Shown in pieces: positions 53,588 through 61,571 of a stretch of 64,000 nucleotides of DNA; position 1 is the stretch's first letter, and every line of letters starts with the position of its first letter. A model generated the notes under the pieces. It was not told the DNA's origin. It worked only from the letters and a program-made list of their open reading frames with translations, and searched no databases. This DNA comes from Catellatospora bangladeshensis (GTDB taxonomy: Bacteria > Actinomycetota > Actinomycetes > Mycobacteriales > Micromonosporaceae), in assembly GCF_016862575.1 (NCBI RefSeq), contig NZ_BONF01000043.1, positions 45,828 to 109,827 on the forward strand, written 5' to 3'. The translations under genes and the position numbers were made by a program.

Positions 53588-53694
53588 CAGGAATCCCTTC
53601 GCTGACGGTAATCTTCCCGACGCAGTCTGTGTCATCCGCCCGGCGTGCGGAAAGCAACTGTCCGACAACGACGGACGGCAACCGTCCGGACAGG

Positions 53695-56337
53695 TCAGCG
53701 GTGACGTGCGCGGACGGCGCTGAGCGAGGCGCGGGCCAGCGCCGTCTCCGGGTGCCGCGGGCCGAGCACGAGCCGGCGCGCGGCCAGCACCTCGGCCAGC
53801 TCCGCCTCCGCCGCCGCGTACGCGCCGAGGTCGACCAGCAGCAGCCCGATCCGGTGCCGGGTGACCAGCACCGCCGGATGCCGGTCGCCGAGCAGCCCGC
53901 GCCGCTGCGCCAGCAGCTCGCGGGCCTCGGCCAGGGCCTGCTCGCGCTCGCCCAAGTCGTGCCGCACCTCGATCAGCGCCTGGCGGCTGAGCAGCGTCCG
54001 TGGATGCTCCGGCCCGAGCACCCGCAGGTAGTCGTCCACCAGCGCCTCCAGCGCCGCCCGCGCACCGGCCAGGTCGTCCCGGTCGTGCGCGAGGCGCGCG
54101 AGGTGGTAGCGGGTGACCAGGGTCGCCGGGTGCTCCGCGCCGAGCAGCCGGGTGCGGGCCGCCAGCACCGAGGCCAGCTCGCGGCCCGCCTGCTCGTGGC
54201 GGCCCAGCGCGCGCAGCGCGTCGGCGGCGTTGTTGCGGCTGGTCAGGGTGTCCGGGTGGTCCTCGCCGAGCACGGCCCGCCGCGCGTCGAGCGTCTTGCG
54301 GAACAGCCGCCAGGCCGCGTCGAGCTGCCCGGCGTCGCGCAGCGCCCGGCCCAGGTAGTGCTGCGTGGTGAGCGTGTCGGGGTGCGCCGGGCCGAGCGTC
54401 TGCGTGCGGGCCCGCAGCACCGCGCGCAGGCCGCGGCTGGCGTCGCCGAGCCGCCCCAGGTCGTACCAGACCCGGCTCAGGTCGTGCTGCACCTCCAGCA
54501 CCCGGGGGTCGTGCTCGCCGAGCGCGGCGATCCCCAGCCGCACCAGCCGGGCGTACGCGGCCTCGGCGCGGGCGGGCTGCCCGGAGGCGCGCAGGTAGCG
54601 GGCGGCGAGCGTGGCGGCGGTCAGCACGCCGGGCGGCACCGCGCGCGGGCTGATGCCGAACCCGAGCACCAGGTCCAGCGGGCTGAAGGTGTGGTCGACC
54701 AGCGACCGCCACTGCTCCCAGGTGGCCGGGTCGCGCGGGTCCAGCTCGGTGGCCGCGCCCGCCACCAGCTCGGTGACCAGGGCGAGGTGCTCGCCGATCC
54801 GGTCCCGCACGTCCGGCGCGCGGCGGGACATGTCCCGGACGAGCTGGTGCACCACGACGACGTCGGTCGGGCCGGGGCCGGCGGGCTCGACGATGCCGAG
54901 CCCGGCCAGCGCCCGCAGCGTCTCCCAGACCTCGCGCCCGGACACCGGCCCGAACAGCGGGGACAGCGACAGCGTGGCCGGGCGCAGCAGCAGCCCGCTG
55001 GGCACGGGCGCCGGGCCCAGGCAGGACAGCAGGCGCAGCAGCGGCCGGGCGGTCGGCTGGCCGCGCCCGGCCAGCAGGTCCAGCGACAGCTCCCAGGTGC
55101 GGCCCACCGCGTCCCCGGCCGGACCGTCGCCGGGCGGCCCGGTGCGGGCCAGCACCTCGGCATGGCGGCCCTCGTCCAGCGCCCGGTCGTAGCCGGCGAA
55201 GGTGCGCGCGGCCCGCGGCCCGGCGAACGCGGCGGGGATGGCGGCCACCTCGGCGACGTGCCGCCCGGCCAGGCACAGCGCGAGCGGCAGCCCGCCCAGC
55301 CGCGCGGCGAGGTCCCGGGCCTGCTCCTCCGTGCCGGCCCCGGGCCCGGCGAGATCGGTGAGCACCCGGGCCGCGTCGGCGGCGTCGAGCGGCCGCACGG
55401 GGATCAGCTCCAGCCACGGCGGCGGCGGATCGCCCCAGGTGCCCACACTGCCGTCCCGGGTGGTGACCAGCACCAGGCCCCGTCCGGTGCGGACCGAGCG
55501 CATCCAGCCGTTGCCGTCGCCGACCGCCGCGCCGGGCAGGGCCAGCGTCCCGGGCGGGTCGTCGGCGTTGTCGAGGACCAGCAGCCACGGTCCGGGGTAC
55601 GCCTCCAGCAGCCGCCATACGAGATCGGGCGGGCTGCCCGCCTTGATCTGGTCCGGGTCGGCGCCCAGCTCGGCGGACAGCGCCTGCATGCCGGCCATGA
55701 CGGTGTCCGGGTCCTGTCCGGACACCCACCAGGCCGGGATGCCGCGTTCGGCCGCCATCCGGGCGGCGAGCAGCGCGACGGTGCTCTTCCCGGAGCCGCC
55801 CAGCCCGCACAGGACCAGCACGTCCGCGGCGAGGGCGGCCCGCTGCCCGGCGAGCGCGTCGAGGTCGCGGCGCAGCCGCTCGGTCACCTCGTGGCGGCCG
55901 CGCACCTCGGGGCCACGGGTGAGCCGGTCCACCGGCGGCCTGGTCGAGACGAGCACCCGGCGCCCGTCGGGACGGGCCGCGGCGGTGTCCGGCGGCGGGA
56001 CAGGCGGCCCGGCCGGGGAGGTGGGGGAGGTCTGGTCGCCGCCGGCCCGGCGGGCCCGCCGCAGCGCCTGCCACCACAGGTGCACCTGCGCCTGGTCGGT
56101 CACGCCGCAGGCGGCCAGGATCCGGGGGAACTGGTCGGCCGGGCGCAGCGCGGGCAGGTGCTTGCCGCTGAGGTAGCCGCCGACGGTGCTGGCCGGGGCG
56201 CCCACCGCCGCGGCGATCTCGCGTACGGTCACCCCGGCGCGGTCCTTGGCCAGGGTCAGCTCGCGGGCGAAGTCGGTCTTGGTGGCGATACGCCGGGGCT
56301 CGGGCCGGTCGGGCGGCAGGGCCGGATCGCTGGTCAC
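53695..56337 (-). CDS. HTH-NB-ARC-TPR (STAND) regulator
   Basis: An 880-residue STAND ATPase. Residues about 20-75 are an XRE-like helix-turn-helix (ELTLAKDRAGVTVREIAAAV, APASTVGGYLSGKHLP). The NB-ARC core has LVLCGLGGSGKST (Walker A, about 178), WLLVLDNADD (Walker B) and ARLGGLPLALCLAG (GxP motif). From about 550 there are eight or so TPR units with LGEDHPDTLTSRNNAADALRALGRH and similar HPxTLxTR signatures. STAND proteins are switch ATPases that oligomerise on binding a ligand. The GTG at 56337 is chosen as the start just before conserved sequence. A 24-codon gene precedes it on the same strand. Confidence 0.85.
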   Translation of the reverse strand: MTSDPALPPDRPEPRRIATKTDFARELTLAKDRAGVTVREIAAAVGAPASTVGGYLSGKHLPALRPADQFPRILAACGVTDQAQVHLWWQALRRARRAGGDQTSPTSPAGPPVPPPDTAAARPDGRRVLVSTRPPVDRLTRGPEVRGRHEVTERLRRDLDALAGQRAALAADVLVLCGLGGSGKSTVALLAARMAAERGIPAWWVSGQDPDTVMAGMQALSAELGADPDQIKAGSPPDLVWRLLEAYPGPWLLVLDNADDPPGTLALPGAAVGDGNGWMRSVRTGRGLVLVTTRDGSVGTWGDPPPPWLELIPVRPLDAADAARVLTDLAGPGAGTEEQARDLAARLGGLPLALCLAGRHVAEVAAIPAAFAGPRAARTFAGYDRALDEGRHAEVLARTGPPGDGPAGDAVGRTWELSLDLLAGRGQPTARPLLRLLSCLGPAPVPSGLLLRPATLSLSPLFGPVSGREVWETLRALAGLGIVEPAGPGPTDVVVVHQLVRDMSRRAPDVRDRIGEHLALVTELVAGAATELDPRDPATWEQWRSLVDHTFSPLDLVLGFGISPRAVPPGVLTAATLAARYLRASGQPARAEAAYARLVRLGIAALGEHDPRVLEVQHDLSRVWYDLGRLGDASRGLRAVLRARTQTLGPAHPDTLTTQHYLGRALRDAGQLDAAWRLFRKTLDARRAVLGEDHPDTLTSRNNAADALRALGRHEQAGRELASVLAARTRLLGAEHPATLVTRYHLARLAHDRDDLAGARAALEALVDDYLRVLGPEHPRTLLSRQALIEVRHDLGEREQALAEARELLAQRRGLLGDRHPAVLVTRHRIGLLLVDLGAYAAAEAELAEVLAARRLVLGPRHPETALARASLSAVRARHR

Positions 56338-56492
56338 TGCGCTGCGCCCTCCGTCGTCGGCCGTCTCTCCCAGCCAACTCCGCGGCGCGGCGGCAGTCAA
56401 TGTCGCCTTCCGGGCAGCGGGGGAGGCTCGCGCGCGCCTCCCGCCGCGTTGCGGGCCTGCTCGATCCCGGCGACGCCCGTCGCGCGGGCCGG

Positions 56493-56567
56493 TCAGCAGG
56501 AGATGCGGAACATCGAGAACACCTTGCCGAGCAGCCAGCCCCAGCCCGACACGCAGTGCGACTCCAT
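56493..56567 (-). CDS. 24-residue Cys/Trp peptide gene upstream of the STAND regulator
   Basis: MESHCVSGWGWLLGKVFSMF then RISC: 24 residues with Cys at 5 and 24, two Trp, a hydrophobic middle and little charge. All 24 codons end in G or C. A perfect anti-16S sequence GGAGGTGA ends five bases before the ATG, one of the strongest translation signals seen in the window. It lies 155 bases upstream of the STAND start on the same strand. No family is recognised. It could be a signal or toxin-like peptide, or a regulatory leader; it is too short for most gene callers. Confidence 0.6.
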   Translation of the reverse strand: MESHCVSGWGWLLGKVFSMFRISC

Positions 56568-56572
56568 GGTGG

Positions 56573-56580
56573 TCACCTCC
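56573..56580 (-). promoter_or_regulatory. Perfect Shine-Dalgarno for the 24-residue peptide
   Basis: GGAGGTGA on the minus strand, complementary to the 16S 3' end, five bases before the ATG ending at 56567. Confidence 0.75.
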
Positions 56581-56762
56581 CTCCTCAGACCGCGCCACCG
56601 GGCCGTCCGCCCGGCCGGTGGTACGCGGTCAGCACACCGCCGCGAGGCGTCCCCGGGGCCGGTGACGCGGCCACTCCGGACAGCCCCGGACGCGGTCCGG
56701 CCAGGCCGCGGGGGGTGTGCGGGTCAGCCGTGCGGGGAGGTCCGTCCCGCCGGGCCGTTGCC

Positions 56763-56768
56763 TATAGT
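56763..56768 (+). promoter_or_regulatory. Possible -10 element (TATAGT) for the unknown gene at 56828
   Basis: TATAGT in an otherwise GC-rich divergent intergenic stretch, 60 bases before the start. No clear -35 partner. Confidence 0.3.
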
Positions 56769-56827
56769 GGATGAGACATTCACGGTGGTGAGCGGAGCGC
56801 CGGAGGCGCCGGATGGGGAGACCAGCC

Positions 56828-57793
56828 GTGCCGATCGAGAGCGCTGCGCTGGCGAAGGAGCTGGCCCAGCTGTGCAAGGGGCGGGCGATGCTGCACCCCG
56901 TGCTGCGCGAGCGGCTCGGCCCGCAGGTGCGGGCCGCGTTCGGCATCGAGGACGCCGACCAGCCGCCGGCCGTCCGCAGCAAGGTGCGGTCGTGCGTGCG
57001 GCGCCTGCTGCACGACGAGGAGCTGCAGAAGGCCGCGCTCGCGGCGCTCGCCCTGCTGCCCCGGGCGGACCAGGGCCTGCTGAAGGATCGCGAGACCGCG
57101 TTCGCCCGCATGCGCAGCTTCGAGGCCCGCACCGCCCGCCGCCGGATGCGCCGGGCGATCCGCGAGCTGGTGAACGCGCTCGCCGAGGAGCACCACGGCC
57201 GGTCCACCCCCGACGTACGCTGCGACGACGACGGCATCGTGGTGCGCACCTTCCACGCGCGCATGCGGCTGGACTCGGCCCAGCCCCGCCTGTACGAGCG
57301 GCGCACGGTGGAGGTGACCGTCGACCGGCTCGACCGGATCGCGGTCCGGCTGACCGTGCCGCAGCCGGAGCCGGACGCCGCCGAGAGCGACGTCGAGGTG
57401 TGCGGCGGGTTCGGCGGGGAGGTCGGGGAGCTGCGGCGCACCTCGCCGGTGGACTTCGAGTGGACGCTGCGCCTGCCGCGTACGCTGCGGCTGGGCGACA
57501 CGCACGAGTACGGGGTGGACTTCACCATCCCGCCGGGCCGGCGGATGCGGCCGCACTACGTGTTCCAGCCGCTGGTGCCGTGCGAGCGGTTCGAGCTGGA
57601 GGTCCGGTTCGACCCGGCCCGGCTGCCCGAGCACGTCTGGCTGATCGACGGGCTGATGCTGCGGGCGCTCGACCATCAGCAGGCGCAGCCGGAGCGGCTG
57701 GTGCCCGACGGCCGGGGCGCGGTGCAGCGGACGTTCACCAACCTGCGCCAGGGCATGGTGTACGGGGTGCGCTGGTCGCCGGCCGCCCCCTGA
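56828..57793 (+). CDS. Unknown protein divergent from the STAND regulator
   Basis: A 321-residue soluble protein. Residues 1-125 are helical and basic (ALAKELAQLCKGRAMLHPVLRERLGPQVRAAFG, then MRRAIRELVNALAEEH), and the rest looks beta-rich (VEVTVDRLDRIAVRLTV, FEWTLRLPRTLRLGDTHEYGVDFTIPPG, FELEVRFDPARLPEHVWLIDG). The GTG at 56828 has GGGGAG seven bases upstream, while the ATG at 56813 does not. I do not recognise a family; the two-part layout suggests a regulator or binding protein with a sensor domain. Its position divergent from the STAND gene suggests a functional link. Confidence 0.65.
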   Translation: MPIESAALAKELAQLCKGRAMLHPVLRERLGPQVRAAFGIEDADQPPAVRSKVRSCVRRLLHDEELQKAALAALALLPRADQGLLKDRETAFARMRSFEARTARRRMRRAIRELVNALAEEHHGRSTPDVRCDDDGIVVRTFHARMRLDSAQPRLYERRTVEVTVDRLDRIAVRLTVPQPEPDAAESDVEVCGGFGGEVGELRRTSPVDFEWTLRLPRTLRLGDTHEYGVDFTIPPGRRMRPHYVFQPLVPCERFELEVRFDPARLPEHVWLIDGLMLRALDHQQAQPERLVPDGRGAVQRTFTNLRQGMVYGVRWSPAAP

Positions 57794-58278
57794 CGGCGCT
57801 GTCCGTCAGGAGTCCGGTACGCCGCGCGCCGTTGACGAGCATCGATAGCCCACATTGGCCATTATGTTGGCCATTCCGGCGGCCTTTGCAGGCGCAAACT
57901 TGGCCACGATCGAGTGGAGATCGGTGGTCGAGGGGGCTCCAGATGATCGGACATCGTGCGACGCCGTCCGGCGGGACGCCCGGCGATCGGGCCATGCCCC
58001 GGCCACCCGTTCCCGTCCGCTCTGACCACATAGGCAGGGCGACCGACCGCTTAGGCACGGAAACGGACTCTTCGATTCCGAAGTGGCTTGCCTGACCGGT
58101 TATAAACAACGCTGGGTCTGTACTCGGTTACCGTCCGTGGGCTAGCTTCTGCACAGCTTGGTCGATTTCGATCACGTCGGCTCCGGACAAGCCCGTACAC
58201 GCCGGCGACGGCGCCCCCTCCCCTGAACGTGCCATCTTCTTCCGCAAGCCTCCTGCTGGGAGAGAGGAGAACCCTGAC
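57794..58278. other. 485-base gap: TTGGCCA repeats and possible short ORF
   Basis: No convincing long gene. It holds three TTGGCCA copies (57855, 57867, 57900; the first two within an exact TTGGCCATT direct repeat 12 bases apart), and a 50-codon frame at 57943-58095 with a GAGGGGG before its ATG but only moderate third-position GC. Sequence around 58100-58180 is AT-richer (GGTTATAAAC) and probably holds the promoter of the gene at 58279. Confidence 0.5.
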
Positions 58279-59280
58279 GTGGTGGATGTCGATCCGACCG
58301 GCGGCTCGGCCGCGGTGGCCGAGCTGCGTTTCCTGGCGAGCCAGGGCCGGCTGGCCGCTACCGCGCGCACCGCGACGCCCCGGGAGCGGACGGCGCTCAC
58401 CGGTGCCGCGTTCACGCTGGCCTGGCCCGTCGTGTTCCACCGGCTCACCCGGATGAACGAGCAGCGCCGCGGGCACTGGACGTGCGCCATCGCGGTGAAC
58501 CGGCTCGCCGACGCCTGCCTGGACCGCTTCTACGACGACGTCGAGGCGGTGGTGGAGGACCTGCTGGCCCACGCCACCATGCAGATTCACAACGCCGAGG
58601 GCTGGATCAGCGGACGGCTGCGCGCCGTGACGATCGACGCGCACCGCCGCCGCCGCGGGGCCCGCGGCGCGCAGCAGCGGCCGCGGCTGCCCCGCTGGCT
58701 CGCCGACGGGCTCGGCCACGACCCGTGGCTCACCGTGCTCGCCATCGAGATCCTGGTCTGGGTCGGCGTGCCCGGCACCGCAGGCGGGCTGCTCTGGCCG
58801 CTGGACAGCTGGGCGCAGCGCCGCGTCGCGGTCACCGGCGACGTGGCCGGCAGCGACGTACGGGCCGTGCAGCGTGACGTCGACCGGGTGCTCGCCGTGA
58901 TGCGCACCAAGGAGCGCTGGTACGCCGACTACGTGGAGCGGCCGCTGGGAGCCAAGACCCCGCCGACGGCACCGGCGTTCGTGGACCGGAACGCGGCCGT
59001 GGTCGAGCCGCCCGCCCTGCTGCTGACCGAGCCGCACGAGGTGGCCGACGGCTGGCTGTCCGAACTCGCCGCGCTCGCGCTGATCGCGCTGCGGCAGGCC
59101 GATCCGTGCGACGACGCCGCGATCGAGCGGATCGTCACGAAGGTGTTCGGCCGGGTCGACACGGCCGGGGCGATGGCCGCCGCGCCGCATGCCAGCGACG
59201 GGCTCGACGCGCTCGTGGACGACAGGGCCGAGCTACGCCGTATCGTCGCCGCGGTCCGCGCCGTCCTCGCGGGCGGCTGA
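58279..59280 (+). CDS. Unknown protein with weak sigma-region-2-like segment
   Basis: A 333-residue protein. LDRFYDDVEAVVEDLLAHAT and GWISGRLRAVTIDAHRRRRG resemble, weakly, the region 2 helix and the ARNLAIDHHRRRR end of ECF sigma factors, followed by a Trp-rich hydrophobic stretch (DPWLTVLAIEILVWVGVPG) and a charged C-terminal half. No region 4 helix-turn-helix is visible, so this is a hypothesis only. The GTG at 58279 follows GAGGAGAACCCTGAC. It converges with, and overlaps by 48 bases, the small gene of the caspase unit. Confidence 0.6.
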   Translation: MVDVDPTGGSAAVAELRFLASQGRLAATARTATPRERTALTGAAFTLAWPVVFHRLTRMNEQRRGHWTCAIAVNRLADACLDRFYDDVEAVVEDLLAHATMQIHNAEGWISGRLRAVTIDAHRRRRGARGAQQRPRLPRWLADGLGHDPWLTVLAIEILVWVGVPGTAGGLLWPLDSWAQRRVAVTGDVAGSDVRAVQRDVDRVLAVMRTKERWYADYVERPLGAKTPPTAPAFVDRNAAVVEPPALLLTEPHEVADGWLSELAALALIALRQADPCDDAAIERIVTKVFGRVDTAGAMAAAPHASDGLDALVDDRAELRRIVAAVRAVLAGG

Positions 59281-59496
59281 CGCCGCGGCGATCTCCGCGC
59301 GCAACAGGGCGGCCCGGGAGTCGACGTAAGCGGCCAGAGACCCCGGGTCCGTGCCGCGGGCGAGCGCGTCCGCGGCCGCCTTGCCGATCTCACTCTCCAG
59401 CAGGGCCAGCAGGCGCTGCCGCGTCACGTCGTCAGGGTCGCCGGCGGGCGTGGTGTCGCCGGTCGCGCGAGGGCCGGCGGGATCACTCAGTGACAT
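59233..59496 (-). CDS. Small protein co-encoded with caspase-like protease
   Basis: An 87-residue protein: MSLSDPAGPRATGDTTPAG, then VTRQRLLALLESEIGKAAADALARGTDPGSLAAYVDSRAALLRAEIAAASA, mostly helical, ending in an acidic tail. The ATG at 59496 lies inside the caspase gene end (10-base overlap). Its last 48 bases overlap the opposing gene. It could be an adaptor or inhibitor of the protease; there is no direct evidence. Confidence 0.6.
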   Translation of the reverse strand: MSLSDPAGPRATGDTTPAGDPDDVTRQRLLALLESEIGKAAADALARGTDPGSLAAYVDSRAALLRAEIAAASAAREDGADRGDDTA

Positions 59497-61454
59497 GACG
59501 CGCCGCCGTTCGGTCCGCGGGTGACGATCTTCACGACCGAGGTGCACCAGTCCCCGGCCGCGCGTGGGCTGCGTACCGCGTCCCGGTGGTGCACGCCCAG
59601 CGCCAGGTGCTCGGCGATGCCGTCGAGGGCCGCCGAGCGGTGGGCAGGGCGATCGGTGGTGCCCAGCCGGGTGAGGGTGAAGGACTCGGGGTTGATCTTG
59701 TCCTCCGACGCGATCAGCATGAGCCAGTCTTGCACCAGGGGGCAAGACCCGCCCATCCGGTCCTCGGGGATGCGCAGTTCGAACGGGTGCCCCTCGCCCG
59801 CCGCCGCCGAGGCGCCCGCGTCCAGGCGGCCGCCCGGGAACATCCCGGCGTCGATCGCGAACCGGTCGGTCAGGTTCAGCAGCACGCAGTACAGCGGTCG
59901 CGGCGCCGCGCTGTCCAGCCGCAGGAACACCTGTGGCGGCGCGCCGCCCGGGGTGTACGCCAGCTCGATGACGCCGCGCGGGCCCACCGGCAGCCCGGCG
60001 CGGTCGCGGGGCGCGCGGACGTCGCCGGGCTCCGCCGGGATGACCTGAAGGCGCACCAGGTCCGCCAGCCCCGAGCCCGGATTCCTGATCTCGCGTATCC
60101 GCCGCCAGCGCGCCACGTGCTCCAGCCGCCGCACCACCTCGCCGGGCGACGGGCTCTCCGGCCCGGCCGACGCCGTCGCCAGCATGGCCCCGTCGGTGCT
60201 GCGGATCACCGGGACCCCCTGCCGAGGCAGCGCCACCACCAGCTCCGCCGCCTCCCCGGCCGCGTCCCGCGGCACCAGCCGCAGGTACGGCGAGGGGACA
60301 CCGCCGGGCCCGGCGGCCGCGATCGCCGCCCGGATCGCCGCCGCGGCCGGCTCGTCGTCCCCGTCGTCGCCGCCCACCGTCACCGGCGTGGGCGGCGTCG
60401 CCACCGCGGACAGCACCACCGGATAGACCGTGCCCGGCACCGGCGTCCAGCCGAGCGGCTCGACCTCGCAGCGAGCCGGGGTAACCGCGACCACCCTCGC
60501 CTCCAGCGGCGGCCGCGACCCGTGTACGGCCACCCGCGCCGACCCGTCCGACGGCATGCCGTGCACGGAGCCGACGTCGACGATCCACCGCCCGGACCCC
60601 TCCCGCATCGCCATGCCGGCGACCGGCGGGCGCACCTGCCCGCCGAGGAACGGCTGGTCGGCGATCGGCGCGGCGGCCGGGTACAGCCCCGGGGTCTGCT
60701 CCTTGATCCGGTTCTCCACGAACGACAGCACCGCGGGCACCAGCTCCCGGTAGGTGCGCGGAGCACCGGCCCGCCGCAGCTCGGCGAGCAGGCCCAGGCT
60801 GAACACGCCCCGCTGCGCGCCGTCCGGGCCCCGGCACTCGAACGCCCGCTGGTTGTCCTGGCAGGCGCTGAGCAGCACGTGGTCCGGGGCCGCGGGCGGC
60901 CCACCGGCCGTGAGCAGCTCCAGGACCCCGGGCAGCATCGCCGCCGGCTCGGGCGCGAGCGCGGGGGCGGGCGTGTGCCGGGCCCGTGCCGAGGGCAGGG
61001 TGCGCGTGCCGCCGCCGGCATGGCAGCAGTCGAGCACCACCGCCACGTGCGGCCCGCGCGCGGCGACCTCCTTGATGACCAGGGCAAGCTCCTTGTCGTA
61101 CAGGTCGGCCCCGCCCGGCTCCCGGCTGTCCGCGCACACCAGCGTCTGCATGGTCGTCCCGCTGCTCTCCAGGTGCCAGCCCACGTCCGGGACCGGCGCG
61201 GTCGAGCCGTGCCCGGAGTACCAGAACAGCGCGCTGTCACCCGGCCCCGCCTGACCCAGGTGCTCTCGGAAGAGGTCCACCACCGCGCTCTTCGTCGCCG
61301 CGCCGTCGGCCAGCATCCGGATGTCGCCCTGCGGGATGCCCGCGTCCAGGAGGTAACGCCGCGCGTCCACCACGTCGTTCACGCAGCCGCGCAACTCGGG
61401 CACCGGTTCCCGGTAGGCGTCGATCCCCACGAGTAAGGCGTACACACGGTCCAT
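59487..61454 (-). CDS. Caspase-like (C14, metacaspase-type) protease with DUF4384-like C-terminus
   Basis: A 655-residue protein. The N-terminal p20-like domain has YALLVGIDAY, catalytic His82 in FWYSGHGS and catalytic Cys144 in VVLDCCHAGG, in normal order and spacing. CQDNQRAFECRGPDG.RGVFSLGLL continues the fold. The C-terminal half has PLYCVLLNLTDRFAIDAGMFPGG and CPLVQDWLMLIASED, resembling the DUF4384 region that accompanies bacterial caspases. Such proteases cut after Arg/Lys or Asp and often act in abortive defence or regulated cell death (family knowledge). The start is the ATG at 61454, which has GGGAGA upstream. Confidence 0.87.
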   Translation of the reverse strand: MDRVYALLVGIDAYREPVPELRGCVNDVVDARRYLLDAGIPQGDIRMLADGAATKSAVVDLFREHLGQAGPGDSALFWYSGHGSTAPVPDVGWHLESSGTTMQTLVCADSREPGGADLYDKELALVIKEVAARGPHVAVVLDCCHAGGGTRTLPSARARHTPAPALAPEPAAMLPGVLELLTAGGPPAAPDHVLLSACQDNQRAFECRGPDGAQRGVFSLGLLAELRRAGAPRTYRELVPAVLSFVENRIKEQTPGLYPAAAPIADQPFLGGQVRPPVAGMAMREGSGRWIVDVGSVHGMPSDGSARVAVHGSRPPLEARVVAVTPARCEVEPLGWTPVPGTVYPVVLSAVATPPTPVTVGGDDGDDEPAAAAIRAAIAAAGPGGVPSPYLRLVPRDAAGEAAELVVALPRQGVPVIRSTDGAMLATASAGPESPSPGEVVRRLEHVARWRRIREIRNPGSGLADLVRLQVIPAEPGDVRAPRDRAGLPVGPRGVIELAYTPGGAPPQVFLRLDSAAPRPLYCVLLNLTDRFAIDAGMFPGGRLDAGASAAAGEGHPFELRIPEDRMGGSCPLVQDWLMLIASEDKINPESFTLTRLGTTDRPAHRSAALDGIAEHLALGVHHRDAVRSPRAAGDWCTSVVKIVTRGPNGGASCH

Positions 61455-61476
61455 GGGTTCTCCCTGCCGATCCGGG

Positions 61477-61547
61477 TATCGCATCCGACTCCCTCTGACG
61501 GACAGCCGGGACGGCCCATCCCGCGCCGACCGAAAAGCGATGCGATA
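61477..61547. promoter_or_regulatory. Inverted repeat TATCGCATC...GATGCGATA upstream of the caspase gene
   Basis: Two 9-bp arms (61477-61485 and 61539-61547) separated by 53 bases lie in the intergenic stretch before the caspase start. They may be a paired operator. Confidence 0.35.
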
Positions 61548-61571
61548 TCGGTGGTTCGGGCCAGGTCCGTG

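Noticed and set aside
56493..56567. Idea that the 24-residue frame is a tryptophan attenuator leader
   Set aside because: It has two separated Trp codons, but no trp genes follow and no alternative terminator hairpin was found; it is retained as a peptide gene.
53629..58095. Very long plus-strand open frame of nearly 1,500 codons
   Set aside because: It is the antisense shadow of the STAND gene and adjoining sequence; composition is Arg/Gly/Ala/Pro-rich with no recognisable domain. Long antisense frames are expected at this GC content.
57735..58109. 124-codon minus-strand frame in the 57.8-58.3 kb gap
   Set aside because: Overlaps the end of the gene at 56828, has no ribosome binding site and no recognisable motif; third-position GC is lower than in neighbours.
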